This document shows, piece by piece, positions 52,082-60,479 of a stretch of DNA of 64,000 bases. The notes beneath the pieces are model-generated. The model made no database searches, had not been told where the DNA came from, and was given only the letters and a program-made list of their open reading frames with translations. Position numbers and translations under genes: made by a program. This stretch comes from an uncultured Sporosarcina sp. GTDB lineage: Bacteria; Bacillota; Bacilli; Bacillales_A; Planococcaceae. The stretch is from NCBI GenBank assembly GCA_948469885.1, contig CAOKMT010000010.1:1-64000 (forward strand), in the 5' to 3' direction. Each line of letters opens with the position of its first letter. Positions within the stretch are counted from its first letter, which is position 1.

Positions 52082-53102
52082 CCGAATCTACTCCTTTTTG
52101 TATCGGTAATTGCACTTCCACGATTGTCCCTTGGGAGGGCACAGAGACGATTTTACAGGTCGCTCCAATTTCAATGGCGCGTTCTTTTACGTTTTGCAGA
52201 CCGTAAGAACCACTTTTTCCATCACTTTCCTTAAAGCCGACGCCGTTGTCTTGGACACGGAAAATGACAAGGCCATCCCGCTCGACGAATAACACATCGA
52301 CTTCGGTCGCTTGCGCATGGCGCAACGTATTCGATAATGTTTCTTGAGCGATGCGAAATAGGTGGTCTTCCGCACCTTTGGACAGTGTCACTTCTTCCAA
52401 ACGGTAGCGGATATCGAACAACACTTTTTCTTTTAATTCGACCAATAAATCTTCTAGCCCTTCGGCGAGAGATTTATCGTGCAACGCGGCAGGTCGCAAG
52501 TGAAGTAGCAATGCACGCATTTCAAGCTGTGCTTGTTGTACCATTCGTTCGACTTGGCGCAATGGCTTTTGTGGATTGTCCTCTTGGTCACTTTCCGTGA
52601 TGGCCGATAATAACATGGAAGCAGCAAAAAGTTGCTGGGAGACGGAGTCATGCAACTCGCGGGCAAGCCGTTGCCGTTCTTCCACTACACGTTCCTGAAT
52701 GAGCCGATCTTGGGCTTCCGCTCTTTCATTTGTAATGCGTTGTAAACTTTTACGCTGTGTGACGAGGACATTGGACACGGTATGCAAGGCGCGGTCGATG
52801 CGTGGTGAGAATGGTTCGGGTGGGTCCGGCACTTCCTCACCATCGATTAAACCAGCGATGCTTTGGGCAATCGATTTTTCTTTTGCTTGGCCTAAGACGG
52901 CTGCCCAAATCGCGATGCTCCAACTCAGTACGAAAACAGTTGTTACGATCCATATGCCGAGCGGAACATTCGCGAATTGCAATTCGTAAAAGGCAAACCA
53001 GCTCTCCTGAAGTGGCAAGTCCAACAGGAAGTAAATATAAACCGCAATGATGCTGAGCAGTAGGAACGTGAGAAAGAATACGCGTGTTAAGACCGTCTTC
53101 AT
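52074..53102 (-). CDS. liaS: LiaS-like sensor histidine kinase
   Basis: This 342-residue intramembrane-sensing type kinase has two membrane segments (about 8-28 and 48-70) joined by a loop of about 20 residues. The HisKA_3 phospho-acceptor is in [20 protein letters not shown] near residue 155 and the ATPase domain has [14 protein letters not shown] and a [10 protein letters not shown]-box. The short loop and the liaF neighbour are typical for LiaS/VraS. The start is ATG at 53102; overlaps with both neighbours imply coupled translation. Confidence 0.92.
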   Translation of the reverse strand: MKTVLTRVFFLTFLLLSIIAVYIYFLLDLPLQESWFAFYELQFANVPLGIWIVTTVFVLSWSIAIWAAVLGQAKEKSIAQSIAGLIDGEEVPDPPEPFSPRIDRALHTVSNVLVTQRKSLQRITNERAEAQDRLIQERVVEERQRLARELHDSVSQQLFAASMLLSAITESDQEDNPQKPLRQVERMVQQAQLEMRALLLHLRPAALHDKSLAEGLEDLLVELKEKVLFDIRYRLEEVTLSKGAEDHLFRIAQETLSNTLRHAQATEVDVLFVERDGLVIFRVQDNGVGFKESDGKSGSYGLQNVKERAIEIGATCKIVSVPSQGTIVEVQLPIQKGVDSDD

Positions 53103-53803
53103 TTTCTCGTCACCTCAACATCCCCCGCCCATGTTGAAAGCGTAATGATCAATTCGGATTTGTCGCCAGTTTCCGCTGGATAACCATCTTTCATATGCAG
53201 AAATTCATTGATGAGCCGTTTTCGGTGCACACCAAAAAGGTGAGCCTCGCCGAAAAGCGTTGTGTAATGAATTCGTACAGGAATTTCGTAAGGCAATTCA
53301 ATTTTGATTTTTCCGATGCCTTGCCGTACGGACATGAAGGATGTCCCTTTAGGTAAGACGGTGTTCGTCACATCGATATGGAGATCACCGAACATCCCTT
53401 GGATATGCATGTCTTCCCATTCATAAGATGAAAAAGGGGAGCTTTGGACAGAAAATAATTTGTTTTTCCATATGCCGTTCGGTGTCTCTTTTTGAAACTC
53501 CCGGATCGGCCGCATAATTTCTTCCGCCGGTACGCCTCTCCACAATTTGATCAGAATATAGGCGAGAACGGCAAAGATGGACAGCCGTAAACTCCATAGA
53601 TTGAACAATGCGATGAGGACAAAGAGCAATCCGGGGATGAAAAGAAGTTTAGAACGTCTTCGTATCCCATAATAAATAAGTCCGGCACCAAGAAAGACGA
53701 AAATGAAGTTACCGTTACCGAATAAAAAAGATTCGATAAAAATTGAAATGAGTAATGCGAATCCCCAAAAGGCGACTTTGTTCGTATTTACTTGTCTCAT
53801 CAT
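53099..53803 (-). CDS. liaF: LiaF-like negative regulator of LiaRS
   Basis: This product of about 234 residues has four closely spaced membrane segments in the first 100 residues and a C-terminal beta-rich domain (about 120-232) with GMFGDLHIDVTNTVLPKGT and GIGKIKIELPYEIPVRIHYTTLFG-type repeats (in parts), the cell-wall-active antibiotic response domain of LiaF/VraT. LiaF keeps LiaS off without stress. Of three consecutive ATG codons the second (53803) has AAAGG at the best distance. Confidence 0.9.
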   Translation of the reverse strand: MMRQVNTNKVAFWGFALLISIFIESFLFGNGNFIFVFLGAGLIYYGIRRRSKLLFIPGLLFVLIALFNLWSLRLSIFAVLAYILIKLWRGVPAEEIMRPIREFQKETPNGIWKNKLFSVQSSPFSSYEWEDMHIQGMFGDLHIDVTNTVLPKGTSFMSVRQGIGKIKIELPYEIPVRIHYTTLFGEAHLFGVHRKRLINEFLHMKDGYPAETGDKSELIITLSTWAGDVEVTRK

Positions 53804-53829
53804 CATTTTCCTTTCTTTGTGCCGGATTG

Positions 53830-53922
53830 TTATGCGGCACATTTATAAAGTTATGTGGCAAGCTTCCAAAGTTATGTGGCACTTTCATGAAGTTATGCGG
53901 CACATTTACAAAATTATCCGCA
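53830..53922. repeat. 21-base phased repeat, TTATGYGGCA word
   Basis: TTATG(C/T)GGCA starts at 53830, 53851, 53872, 53893 and, degraded to TTATCCGCA, at 53914. All four spacings are exactly 21 bases, while bases between words vary. It lies between the PspA gene and liaF and would be in the leader of liaF or in the operon transcript. Confidence 0.85.
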
Positions 53923-53986
53923 TTTCAAGGCTTCCGACCTATGAACACATCAAGTCCGCCACGCGTAGTGACGGACTGTTTCTAGT

Positions 53987-54625
53987 TTACACAATTTCTG
54001 TCTTTTTTACAGCTGTATCCTCTAATGATTCGAGGCGGCGTTCCATAGAAGATGTTTCGTAATCCCGCTCAATTTTGCCTCCGAGGTTTTCGATGTATTG
54101 ATTCATTTCGTTGACGGAAGCGAGGCGGTCTTCCGCTTCTTCAGGAGAGATAACTTGATCCATCCGGTGATGGGCACGCGTAACATTTTCTTTCCCCATC
54201 AATTGCAGTTGCCGTACTTTCATATCTTTCACTTTATGTTTCATCTCTTCGAATTTTCGTTCGAGTGAAATCAGTTCATACGTCGCTTCCATCATACTTT
54301 CTGTCAAACTTGTTGCACGTGCTTCGTATGCGGCTACTTCTTCTTCGGCAAAAGCGATGAGGTCTTCTTCGCCGGCTGTACGCGCCAAATCGAGTTGACT
54401 GCGTCGCTTGTCCGCCATTTTTTCGGCTTCACCCAATTCTTTTTGAAGCTCCGCTTTTAGTTTACTTTGCCGTTCCAATAGTTTACCGACAGAAGCTGTT
54501 TGTTTTTCCGCTTCGCGAATGTATTGGTTGAGCATCGCAATCGGGTTTTTACTTTCTTTTTTATCGAATACTGAGTGGAGATCTGCTTGTACTGAGTATT
54601 TAAAACGATTCCATAATGAATTCAT
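53987..54625 (-). CDS. PspA/IM30 family protein (LiaH-like)
   Basis: This is a 212-residue, almost fully helical coiled-coil protein of the PspA/IM30/Vipp1 family, which binds stressed membranes. It opens with an amphipathic start and NPIAMLNQYIREAEKQTASVGKLL near residue 27 (in part), and the coiled coil spans about 25-150 (KLKAELQKELGEAEKMADKRR). In Bacillus liaH is the main LiaR target and lies in the same operon, as here. The start is ATG at 54625 after GAGGAGGAATTTC. Confidence 0.92.
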   Translation of the reverse strand: MNSLWNRFKYSVQADLHSVFDKKESKNPIAMLNQYIREAEKQTASVGKLLERQSKLKAELQKELGEAEKMADKRRSQLDLARTAGEEDLIAFAEEEVAAYEARATSLTESMMEATYELISLERKFEEMKHKVKDMKVRQLQLMGKENVTRAHHRMDQVISPEEAEDRLASVNEMNQYIENLGGKIERDYETSSMERRLESLEDTAVKKTEIV

Positions 54626-54642
54626 AGGAAATTCCTCCTCTG

Positions 54643-54990
54643 TTATTTTGTGATTTCATCCCATTGCCGTTCGAAATTGACGAATGGGTCGCCTGATTGT
54701 GTGATGATCTGTTCATTTTCCGTGCATTTCCACTTGCGCCATACATAGAGGACGCCGATGATCGCGAGAATGCCGACGAACGCAGGTATATTTGAAACTG
54801 CTGTCAATAAACCAACGAGGAAGACGCCTCCCCAGAACAATTTCAAGATCGTGGAATCACTCTTTCTATAATAATGGAACCCCGCATAGGCAATGACTGC
54901 GGAAAGTGCAAGCGCGAGCAGTGAGCCTAAATTTGCCAAGGCAACGATAACTGCCACGACTCCGAGAAGTGCAAGACCGAATTTCTTCAT
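54643..54990 (-). CDS. LiaI/Lmo0954-like small membrane protein
   Basis: The product is a 115-residue membrane protein with three or four hydrophobic segments (about 4-40 and 48-80), then a polar C-terminal tail with DPFVNFERQWDEI. It stands in the place of liaI, a membrane anchor for the PspA-like protein, and belongs to the group often found before pspA in Planococcaceae. The ATG at 54990 has AAAGGAGGAACAACAA; an upstream in-frame start at 55047 has none and lies in the promoter. Confidence 0.82.
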   Translation of the reverse strand: MKKFGLALLGVVAVIVALANLGSLLALALSAVIAYAGFHYYRKSDSTILKLFWGGVFLVGLLTAVSNIPAFVGILAIIGVLYVWRKWKCTENEQIITQSGDPFVNFERQWDEITK

Positions 54991-55019
54991 TTGTTGTTCC
55001 TCCTTTCGTGTGTAAACTA

Positions 55020-55077
55020 ATCTTATCGTGTTTTTCGGCTCGTCCAAACCGGCGTAAAACGGATTTTGGTCTAAGAC
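55020..55077 (-). promoter_or_regulatory. lia operon promoter and candidate LiaR site
   Basis: On the minus strand TTGGAC (55047-55042) and TAAGAT (55025-55020) are 16 bases apart. About 22 bases upstream of the -35 is the short palindrome GTCTTAGAC (55077-55069), a candidate LiaR half-site pair. The promoter call is fair; the operator call is tentative. Confidence 0.5.
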
Positions 55078-55089
55078 TTGAGGCGGATA

Positions 55090-55272
55090 TGTGTATAAGT
55101 CGGAAGTGAAGCATGGGCAAGAAATGTGGATAACTATGCACTAAACAGCGGTAGAAAGTACATTTTCAGGCGTTTGTGGATGAATAAACAAATTTTTCTG
55201 AAATTATCCACAAATAGGACATTCTATCCACTGGACATTGTGTATAAGTCGATCAAAAGAGAGCTATCCACA
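55090..55272. promoter_or_regulatory. DnaA-box cluster
   Basis: Four perfect TTATNCACA boxes lie within 158 bases: 55090-55098 (minus), 55125-55133 (minus), 55204-55212 (plus) and 55239-55247 (minus). Two one-mismatch boxes are at 55175-55183 (minus) and 55264-55272 (plus), and a two-mismatch box at 55224-55232. The region lies in the divergent gap between the lia operon and the DedA gene. No dnaA, dnaN or other replication gene is near, so it looks like a DnaA-titration or DnaA-responsive site. Confidence 0.85.
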
Positions 55273-55410
55273 AATTGATGGCCTTTGTCATAATGAAAAT
55301 GAAAGCGACGTATGGTGATAAGGAGTATAAGAAACTTTTGAACCGCTTGAAACGTCTTGAGTTGCAGGGTTTTATCTAGTATTATTCTAATAGTTCAACG
55401 GGGGCGTCAC

Positions 55411-56022
55411 GTGGAAAATTGGATAATGGATATGATGAGCGAATACGGCTACTTTGGTGTGTTTTTTTTGATTTTGATTGAAAATGTATTTCCCCCGATT
55501 CCGTCCGAAGTCATCTTAACATTCGGTGGTTTTATGGCGACGTATTCGAGTATGACTCAGTTATGGGTCATTATCGCGGCGACGGTAGGTTCCGTTATAG
55601 GGGCGATGGTTTTATACAGTATCGGATTACTCGTCGATGTGTCCCGGTTAGAAGTTCTCGTGGATCGATGGGGTGGTCTTTTACGGCTGACAAGGAAAGA
55701 TATTCAGCGTGCGGATGCCTGGTTTGATCGATATGGTCCGTGGACCGTATTGTTTTGTCGGCTCATTCCGCTTGTTCGTAGTTTGATATCGATTCCTGCG
55801 GGGATGTCCAATATGAACTTTCCGTTATTTGTTTTATTGACAACAATCGGAAGTCTCATTTGGAATGCTGCGCTTGTATCTATCGGTTTTAAAGTCGGCG
55901 AAAACTGGGAATCGATCGTTCGTTATATGGATATGTATTCAAATGTTGTATATGGATTACTCGTATTAGGTAGCGTTGCGGGGATGATTTGGTATTTCCG
56001 TTTTCGCAGAAAGAGAAGGTAG
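55411..56022 (+). CDS. DedA family membrane protein
   Basis: This 203-residue protein of the DedA (SNARE-associated) superfamily has about five membrane segments. Typical motifs are LILIENVFPPIPSEVILTFGGF near residue 20 (in part) and FDRYGPWTVLFCRLIPLVRSLISIPAG near 110 (in part), with the F/G-x-R-x-x-P-x-x-R element. Members help to recycle undecaprenyl phosphate and hold the proton gradient. It sits 6 bases before uppP, which supports a role in the same lipid carrier cycle. The GTG at 55411 follows GGGGGCGTCAC. Confidence 0.92.
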   Translation: MENWIMDMMSEYGYFGVFFLILIENVFPPIPSEVILTFGGFMATYSSMTQLWVIIAATVGSVIGAMVLYSIGLLVDVSRLEVLVDRWGGLLRLTRKDIQRADAWFDRYGPWTVLFCRLIPLVRSLISIPAGMSNMNFPLFVLLTTIGSLIWNAALVSIGFKVGENWESIVRYMDMYSNVVYGLLVLGSVAGMIWYFRFRRKRR

Positions 56023-56028
56023 CGAAGT

Positions 56029-56856
56029 ATGGATATTTTTGAATTGCTCAAGGCTTTGATCCTTGGATTTGTGGAAGGGATGACAGAGTTTGCACCGGTA
56101 TCTTCGACGGGTCACCTCATTATCGTCGATGATATGTGGTTGAAGTCGCAAGAGTTTCTCGGCAAATACCCAGCGAACACGTTTAAGATCGTCATTCAAC
56201 TAGGATCGATTTTGGCGGTTGTCGTCGTATTCTGGAAGCGTCTATTCAGTTTGGTCGGTCTGTATAAAATTGACGGGAAAAAGATGAATGCCCGTTTCAA
56301 TTTAATGCATGTCATCGTTGGGATGTTACCGGCAGTCGTTCTCGGTTTTGCATTTAAAGATTTGATAGATGACCATCTGTTCGGAGTGAAAACGGTCATT
56401 GTGGCACTGCTAGCAGGTGCGCTTTTAATGATTGCCGCTGATAAGCTTGGTCCGAGGCACCCGAAAGTGACGACGTTGGATCAGATTACATACAAACAAG
56501 CATTTACAGTAGGACTCGTGCAATGTCTGTCGCTTTGGCCGGGCTTTTCTCGTTCAGGCGCGACGATTTCGGGCGGTGTGTTGTTCGGCATGAACCACCG
56601 GACAGCCGCTGATTTCACTTTTATCATGGCCGTTCCGATCATGATGGGGGCGAGCCTCGTTTCTGTGTTGAAAAACTGGGAGCATATGTCGATGGATCAT
56701 TTGTCCTTTTACGTTGTTGGCTTCATCAGTGCATTCGTTTTTGCGTTGATTTCGATTCGATTCTTCTTGAAGCTTATTTCACGCGTGAAATTGATGCCAT
56801 TTGCGATTTACCGAATCATTTTGGCGATTGTGCTTGCGGTGATTGTTTTTATGTGA
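56029..56856 (+). CDS. uppP: Undecaprenyl-diphosphatase UppP (BacA)
   Basis: The 275-residue membrane phosphatase makes undecaprenyl phosphate from the diphosphate outside the membrane, and extra copies give bacitracin resistance. The family motifs are GFVEGMTEFAPVSSTGHLI near residue 14 and WPGFSRSGATISGGVLFGM near 170. Ala-Pro-Val-Ser-Ser replaces the more common Leu-Pro-Ile-Ser-Ser, as in many Firmicutes. The ATG at 56029 overlaps the ribosome site AGAGAAGGTAGCG of the DedA end. Confidence 0.95.
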   Translation: MDIFELLKALILGFVEGMTEFAPVSSTGHLIIVDDMWLKSQEFLGKYPANTFKIVIQLGSILAVVVVFWKRLFSLVGLYKIDGKKMNARFNLMHVIVGMLPAVVLGFAFKDLIDDHLFGVKTVIVALLAGALLMIAADKLGPRHPKVTTLDQITYKQAFTVGLVQCLSLWPGFSRSGATISGGVLFGMNHRTAADFTFIMAVPIMMGASLVSVLKNWEHMSMDHLSFYVVGFISAFVFALISIRFFLKLISRVKLMPFAIYRIILAIVLAVIVFM

Positions 56857-56862
56857 TGTAGT

Positions 56863-57000
56863 CCAAGGAAATGCCGCGAGGGTATTCCAACTAAATGATG
56901 GGATAGTGCAACGAACTTGGTCCCTAGTGCAACCGTTTCGTAAGGTATTCCAACGAAGCGGGTGAATAGTCCAACGTCGCACGGAATAGTCCAACCAATT
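56863..57000. repeat. 21-base phased repeat, TAGTCCAAC word
   Basis: TCCAAC or TGCAAC words (C at 56887, 56908, 56929, 56950, 56971 and 56991) are 21, 21, 21, 21 and 20 bases apart, with a weaker first unit at 56863. The word resembles the reverse complement of the GTTGGA word of the 47.5-48.0 kb array. It follows the uppP stop codon directly. Confidence 0.85.
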
Positions 57001-57043
57001 AAAAATGGCTCGTGCATAACTTTATATGCACGAGCCATTTTTT
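57001..57043. terminator. Terminator after dedA-uppP
   Basis: An 18-bp perfect stem AAAAATGGCTCGTGCATA/TATGCACGAGCCATTTTT ends in T residues and should work in both directions. The rest of the gap to 57205 shows no gene or clear motif. Confidence 0.9.
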
Positions 57044-57205
57044 AAAGATGTAGGGTTTTATAAAAAACTTGAAGTGTATAGAATAAGTTCGGGCACCATA
57101 AATCTCGTCCAGACGTCCACCCCTAGACAAGGCGCCTTACACTATTATTCTTATGTTGATTGTTTTTTGGTTTAGCGCTTATTTGGATAACGCTATTACC
57201 TCACG

Positions 57206-58186
57206 TTAACGTTCTTTGCTCAACTCATCGTGGATCAATTCCATATTGTATTCAAGGTATTTCACATAGGTATCGATCTCATCGCCCGGATCACCAATTT
57301 CATCAGAGTAGATCGGCTTTTCAGCAATTGGGACGCCACTCTCCTTAGAGACTGTTTCCATCGGACGGGTATCGACATTCGATTCTACGAACAGAACAGG
57401 TACATTATGCTCTTGAATATAGTGTACAAGATCTTTTATTTGTTTCGGAGACCCATTTTCTTCCGTATCCACTTCCCAAATGAATCCTTCTTGCAAACCA
57501 TAGTGATCAGCTAAGTATTGGAATGCTCTTTCGCTTGTGACGAGAATGCGGTTTTCTTCAGGGATGCTATTGATCCGCTCTTCGAATTCCTGGTTAAGCT
57601 CTTCAAGACGTTGTACATATACGTCGCCTTGTTCTTTTATTTTATCTTTGTTTGCCGAGGAGACTGCCATTAGGGCATCACGCATATCTTCAGCCATTTT
57701 GACACCGACAGCCGGATCTATGAATGAATGCGGGTTCACTTCTTCTTCAATGCCGTCATCACCCGCCAAATACATCGGTTCCACTCTTTCCGTCAAGCTA
57801 TAGATGTTTTCCTCTTTTTGATTCACTGCATCCATCATCTTCATAAACCAGCCGTTATCTCCGCCTTCAAGGTTCAATCCGTTGTAAAACAGGATATCCG
57901 CATCGGTCGCCGCTTTGATATCGTTCGGCAACGGCTCGTATTCATGAGGGTCGGTTCCGCTTGGTACCAAGTTATACACTTCGACCAAGTCACCGCCGAT
58001 TTCTCTCGCCATATCCGCGATAATCGTGAAAGAGGTAACGACTTTCAACTTCTCGTTTTCCTCTTTTTCTACATTATTATTCCCATCCTTACTTCCGTTG
58101 GCTCCGCTACTATTATCATTTCCACATGCCGCCAACATAAATACGGCAAGCAAAGAAAGACCGAGCCACTTGACTAATTTTTTCAT
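57206..58186 (-). CDS. mntA: Manganese/zinc ABC transporter substrate-binding lipoprotein
   Basis: The product has 326 residues and belongs to the cluster A-I (TroA/PsaA/MntA) metal-binding family. Lipobox FMLAAC puts the lipid-anchored cysteine near residue 21. Metal ligands are visible: His in PSGTDPHEYEPLPND near 82, His in EEVNPHSFIDPAVG near 155, Glu in SERAFQYLADHYG near 215 and Asp in YSDEIGDPG near 295. The His-His-Glu-Asp set favours manganese or iron over zinc. It is the last gene of an ATPase-permease-binding protein operon. Confidence 0.9.
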   Translation of the reverse strand: MKKLVKWLGLSLLAVFMLAACGNDNSSGANGSKDGNNNVEKEENEKLKVVTSFTIIADMAREIGGDLVEVYNLVPSGTDPHEYEPLPNDIKAATDADILFYNGLNLEGGDNGWFMKMMDAVNQKEENIYSLTERVEPMYLAGDDGIEEEVNPHSFIDPAVGVKMAEDMRDALMAVSSANKDKIKEQGDVYVQRLEELNQEFEERINSIPEENRILVTSERAFQYLADHYGLQEGFIWEVDTEENGSPKQIKDLVHYIQEHNVPVLFVESNVDTRPMETVSKESGVPIAEKPIYSDEIGDPGDEIDTYVKYLEYNMELIHDELSKER

Positions 58187-58253
58187 TTTGAATCACAACT
58201 CCTTATTATTTTAATAAATATATGTTATACCGTAAAAACGGTTCCGCTTTAAT

Positions 58254-59120
58254 TCAATTGCGAGTCGTAGCTACTTTTCGTTTGCCCATCTTCCGAATCT
58301 GCTTAATCACGACACCTTGTTTCGGCGCAAATAAGAATGCGAGCAAGAATAATGAAGTCGTGGCAAGCGCGATGACCGGGCCTGACGGCAAGTTGTACAA
58401 GAAGCTGAAGTATAGGCCGATGACAGATGATAAGGCTCCAAAGAACGCGGCCAATACGACCATGACTGACAATCTGTTCGTAAGGAGATACGCCGTCGAT
58501 GCAGGCGTGATCAACATGGATACGACCAAGATGACACCGACTGTCTGCAATGAAGCGACGGTGACCAATGTCAACAGAACCATAATCGCGTAATGGATCA
58601 TACGTGTTTTCAAGCCATACGCAGCGGCCATTGTCTCGTCGAAACTGGAGACGAGTAATTCTTTGAAGAACAGCCCGACAACCAAAATAACGACACCGCC
58701 AATGATAAGCGTCAGCCACATATCAGATGTGCGAACGGACAGCACGTTTCCGAATAAAATCTGTGTCAAGTCGGTTGCGCTTCCTGCTTTCGTGATCAAA
58801 ATAATCCCTAGCGCGAAGAAGGCGGAGAAGACTAAGCCGATTGATGCGTCACTTTTAATGCGACTGTTTTGCGAAATAACGCCAATTCCGAATGCTGTCA
58901 ACACGCCAGTGGCGACCGCTCCGTAGAAGTAATTGATGCCGAGCATGTAGGAAATCGCAACGCCTGGCAGAACCGCATGGGAGATGGCATCACCCATTAA
59001 CGCCATGCCACGTAAGACGATGAAACTTCCTATGATCCCGCAAATGATGCCGACCATGATGGACGTGACAAAAGCTTTTTGCAAAAAGTTATATGTCATT
59101 AAATCATGAATGAAATCCAT
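58254..59120 (-). CDS. mntC: Manganese/zinc ABC transporter permease
   Basis: This 288-residue permease of the ABC-3 family has about eight membrane segments. Landmarks are GSFIVLRGMALMGDAISHAVLPGVA near residue 30 (in part), SDASIGLVFSAFFALGI near 90 and QTVGVILVVSMLITPASTAYLL near 190 (in part). It overlaps the ATPase gene at 59120. With the MntA-like lipoprotein and the ATPase it forms a complete importer. Confidence 0.93.
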   Translation of the reverse strand: MDFIHDLMTYNFLQKAFVTSIMVGIICGIIGSFIVLRGMALMGDAISHAVLPGVAISYMLGINYFYGAVATGVLTAFGIGVISQNSRIKSDASIGLVFSAFFALGIILITKAGSATDLTQILFGNVLSVRTSDMWLTLIIGGVVILVVGLFFKELLVSSFDETMAAAYGLKTRMIHYAIMVLLTLVTVASLQTVGVILVVSMLITPASTAYLLTNRLSVMVVLAAFFGALSSVIGLYFSFLYNLPSGPVIALATTSLFLLAFLFAPKQGVVIKQIRKMGKRKVATTRN

Positions 59121-59860
59121 TACATCGAAACCTCCAAGCCATCCAGCATAAGCTGCCGTTGATACGCCTTCTCCATCGTTTCCGGCCGGAACACTTTGCT
59201 GACAGGTCCTGCATCTATCAGTTCTTTGTTAATTAAGACAAGGTCGTCAAAATAGCTTTTTACTTTCGATAAATCGTGATGCACGACAAATACAATTTTT
59301 CCGGCTTTCTTCAACTGTCGTAAAATATCGATGATGACTTCCTCGCTCGATACATCGATACCGACAAACGGTTCATCCAGAAAGAAGTAATCCGCCTTCT
59401 GTGCAAGTGCTCTTGCTAGGAAAACTCGTTGTTGTTGTCCGCCTGACAGCTCACCGATTTGTCGATTGGCGAAATCTTCCATCCCCACTTGTCTCAAGCA
59501 TTCCATCGCCCACTCCTTATCTTCCTTTTTCGGACGTCGAAGCAAGCCGACCTTCGGATACGTTCCAAGTAATACCGTATCTTTCACGATAATCGGAAAG
59601 TTCCAGTCGATATTGGAACGTTGGGGCACATAGGCAATTTTTTTGCGCATCTCCTCAATCGACTTTGCGCCAAGTCGGACATCCCCGTGATCCCGGTGAA
59701 TCAATCCGAGCATCGCTTTCAGTAACGTGGATTTGCCTGCGCCGTTCGGTCCAAGAACACCAATCAGGCTTCCAGGCTTAAACGAAAATGATACGTCTTT
59801 TACGACTTCATTGCCGTCATATGAAACGCTTATATTATTTACTGTTATCGGTTCAATCAT
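59120..59860 (-). CDS. mntB: Manganese/zinc ABC transporter ATP-binding protein
   Basis: This 246-residue ATPase has Walker A GPNGAGKST near residue 38, signature LSGGQQQRVFLARAL near 140 and Walker B YFFLDEPFVGIDVSS near 160, followed by the switch histidine in VFVVHHDLSKV. The ATG at 59860 has GGGAGG upstream. An in-frame ATG at 59914 has a weaker site and would place the MntR-like operator inside the coding sequence, so I reject it. Confidence 0.93.
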   Translation of the reverse strand: MIEPITVNNISVSYDGNEVVKDVSFSFKPGSLIGVLGPNGAGKSTLLKAMLGLIHRDHGDVRLGAKSIEEMRKKIAYVPQRSNIDWNFPIIVKDTVLLGTYPKVGLLRRPKKEDKEWAMECLRQVGMEDFANRQIGELSGGQQQRVFLARALAQKADYFFLDEPFVGIDVSSEEVIIDILRQLKKAGKIVFVVHHDLSKVKSYFDDLVLINKELIDAGPVSKVFRPETMEKAYQRQLMLDGLEVSM

Positions 59861-59896
59861 ATTTTTTCCTCCCTTGTACACTTGTTTATAATGAGC

Positions 59897-59918
59897 AAAG
59901 TTTCCTTCGGGCAACTTT
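59897..59918 (-). promoter_or_regulatory. MntR-like operator before mntBCA
   Basis: The 22-base near-palindrome has AAAGTTTCC on one arm and GCAACTTT on the other and resembles the Bacillus MntR box (TTTGCCTTAAGGAAA core). It lies 37 bases before the mntB start, so manganese-loaded MntR would shut off the importer. Confidence 0.75.
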
Positions 59919-60038
59919 TTGGGTAAAGCTGGGTCATCAAAAAATAAAGTTAGGGGATGCCCCCTGGATAATAACTATTCCTGCAAATGATGTTTACGGT
60001 TAACATGGGCACCTTGTTAATCCGAATCTCATACAATT

Positions 60039-60060
60039 TAAGTTTCCCTTAACCAACTTT
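60039..60060. promoter_or_regulatory. Second MntR-like box
   Basis: AAGTTTCCC and CCAACTTT arms, spaced as in the box at 59897, are centred near 60050. It is in the gap with no obvious gene directly after it on either strand. Confidence 0.55.
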
Positions 60061-60211
60061 CAATAGCGTAGCTTAAATAAAATCATTTGTAAAGAGGTGA
60101 ATTAAAAAAATATCTAAATAAAGGTGGAGTTTTTTCCAAAGTGATTTTTTCTGTATTCTTATGCTAAATTCACTACCATCAATGTTTGTTTAACTCGGTT
60201 TGTATCATATT

Positions 60212-60270
60212 TTGGCAAGAATTCAATTCTTTAATAGAGTATGCAATAAAAGTTTCCTATGTGCAACTTT
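60212..60270 (+). promoter_or_regulatory. Third MntR-like box with possible promoter
   Basis: AAAGTTTCC and GCAACTTT arms (60249-60270) match the first box at both ends. TTGGCA (60212-60217) and TAGAGT (60235-60240), 17 bases apart, would start transcription into the box and towards two tiny ORFs. Confidence 0.55.
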
Positions 60271-60404
60271 ATCTGAATTATAAACTAAAAAAAATCGTGA
60301 TGCGACTTTTTCAGCTTCAAATTAGCAAAAAATATTTCGGTTTTCTTCATAAAGCACGAGAAAAAATCTACCGCCTTCCGGTAGCAGAGGGGAGTAAATT
60401 TAGT

Positions 60405-60479
60405 ATGCCCGAAATATATAAATTAAGTGCCATTACAACATGGTGGGAAGTTGTAGAAAATGGATTCTTCCAACAATAA
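60405..60479 (+). CDS. Candidate 24-residue small protein
   Basis: This tiny ORF (MPEIYKLSAITTWWEVVENG and four more residues) has an excellent ribosome site, GAGGGGAG, 10 bases before its ATG. The ORF overlaps the start of the next small ORF by 20 bases in another frame. It lies 135 bases after an MntR-like box. No homologue is known to me; reality is uncertain. Confidence 0.35.
   Translation: MPEIYKLSAITTWWEVVENGFFQQ

Noticed and set aside
55090..55272. The chromosomal origin oriC
   Set aside because: No dnaA, dnaN, rpmH or other origin-linked gene is near and no clear AT-rich unwinding trio region is seen, so a satellite DnaA-box cluster is the simpler reading.
60380..60420. A yybP-ykoY manganese riboswitch, suggested by GGGGAGTA near a Mn locus
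   Set aside because: The rest of the aptamer (second conserved loop and closing stems in the right order) is not found; the GGGGAG is better explained as a ribosome site for the tiny ORF.
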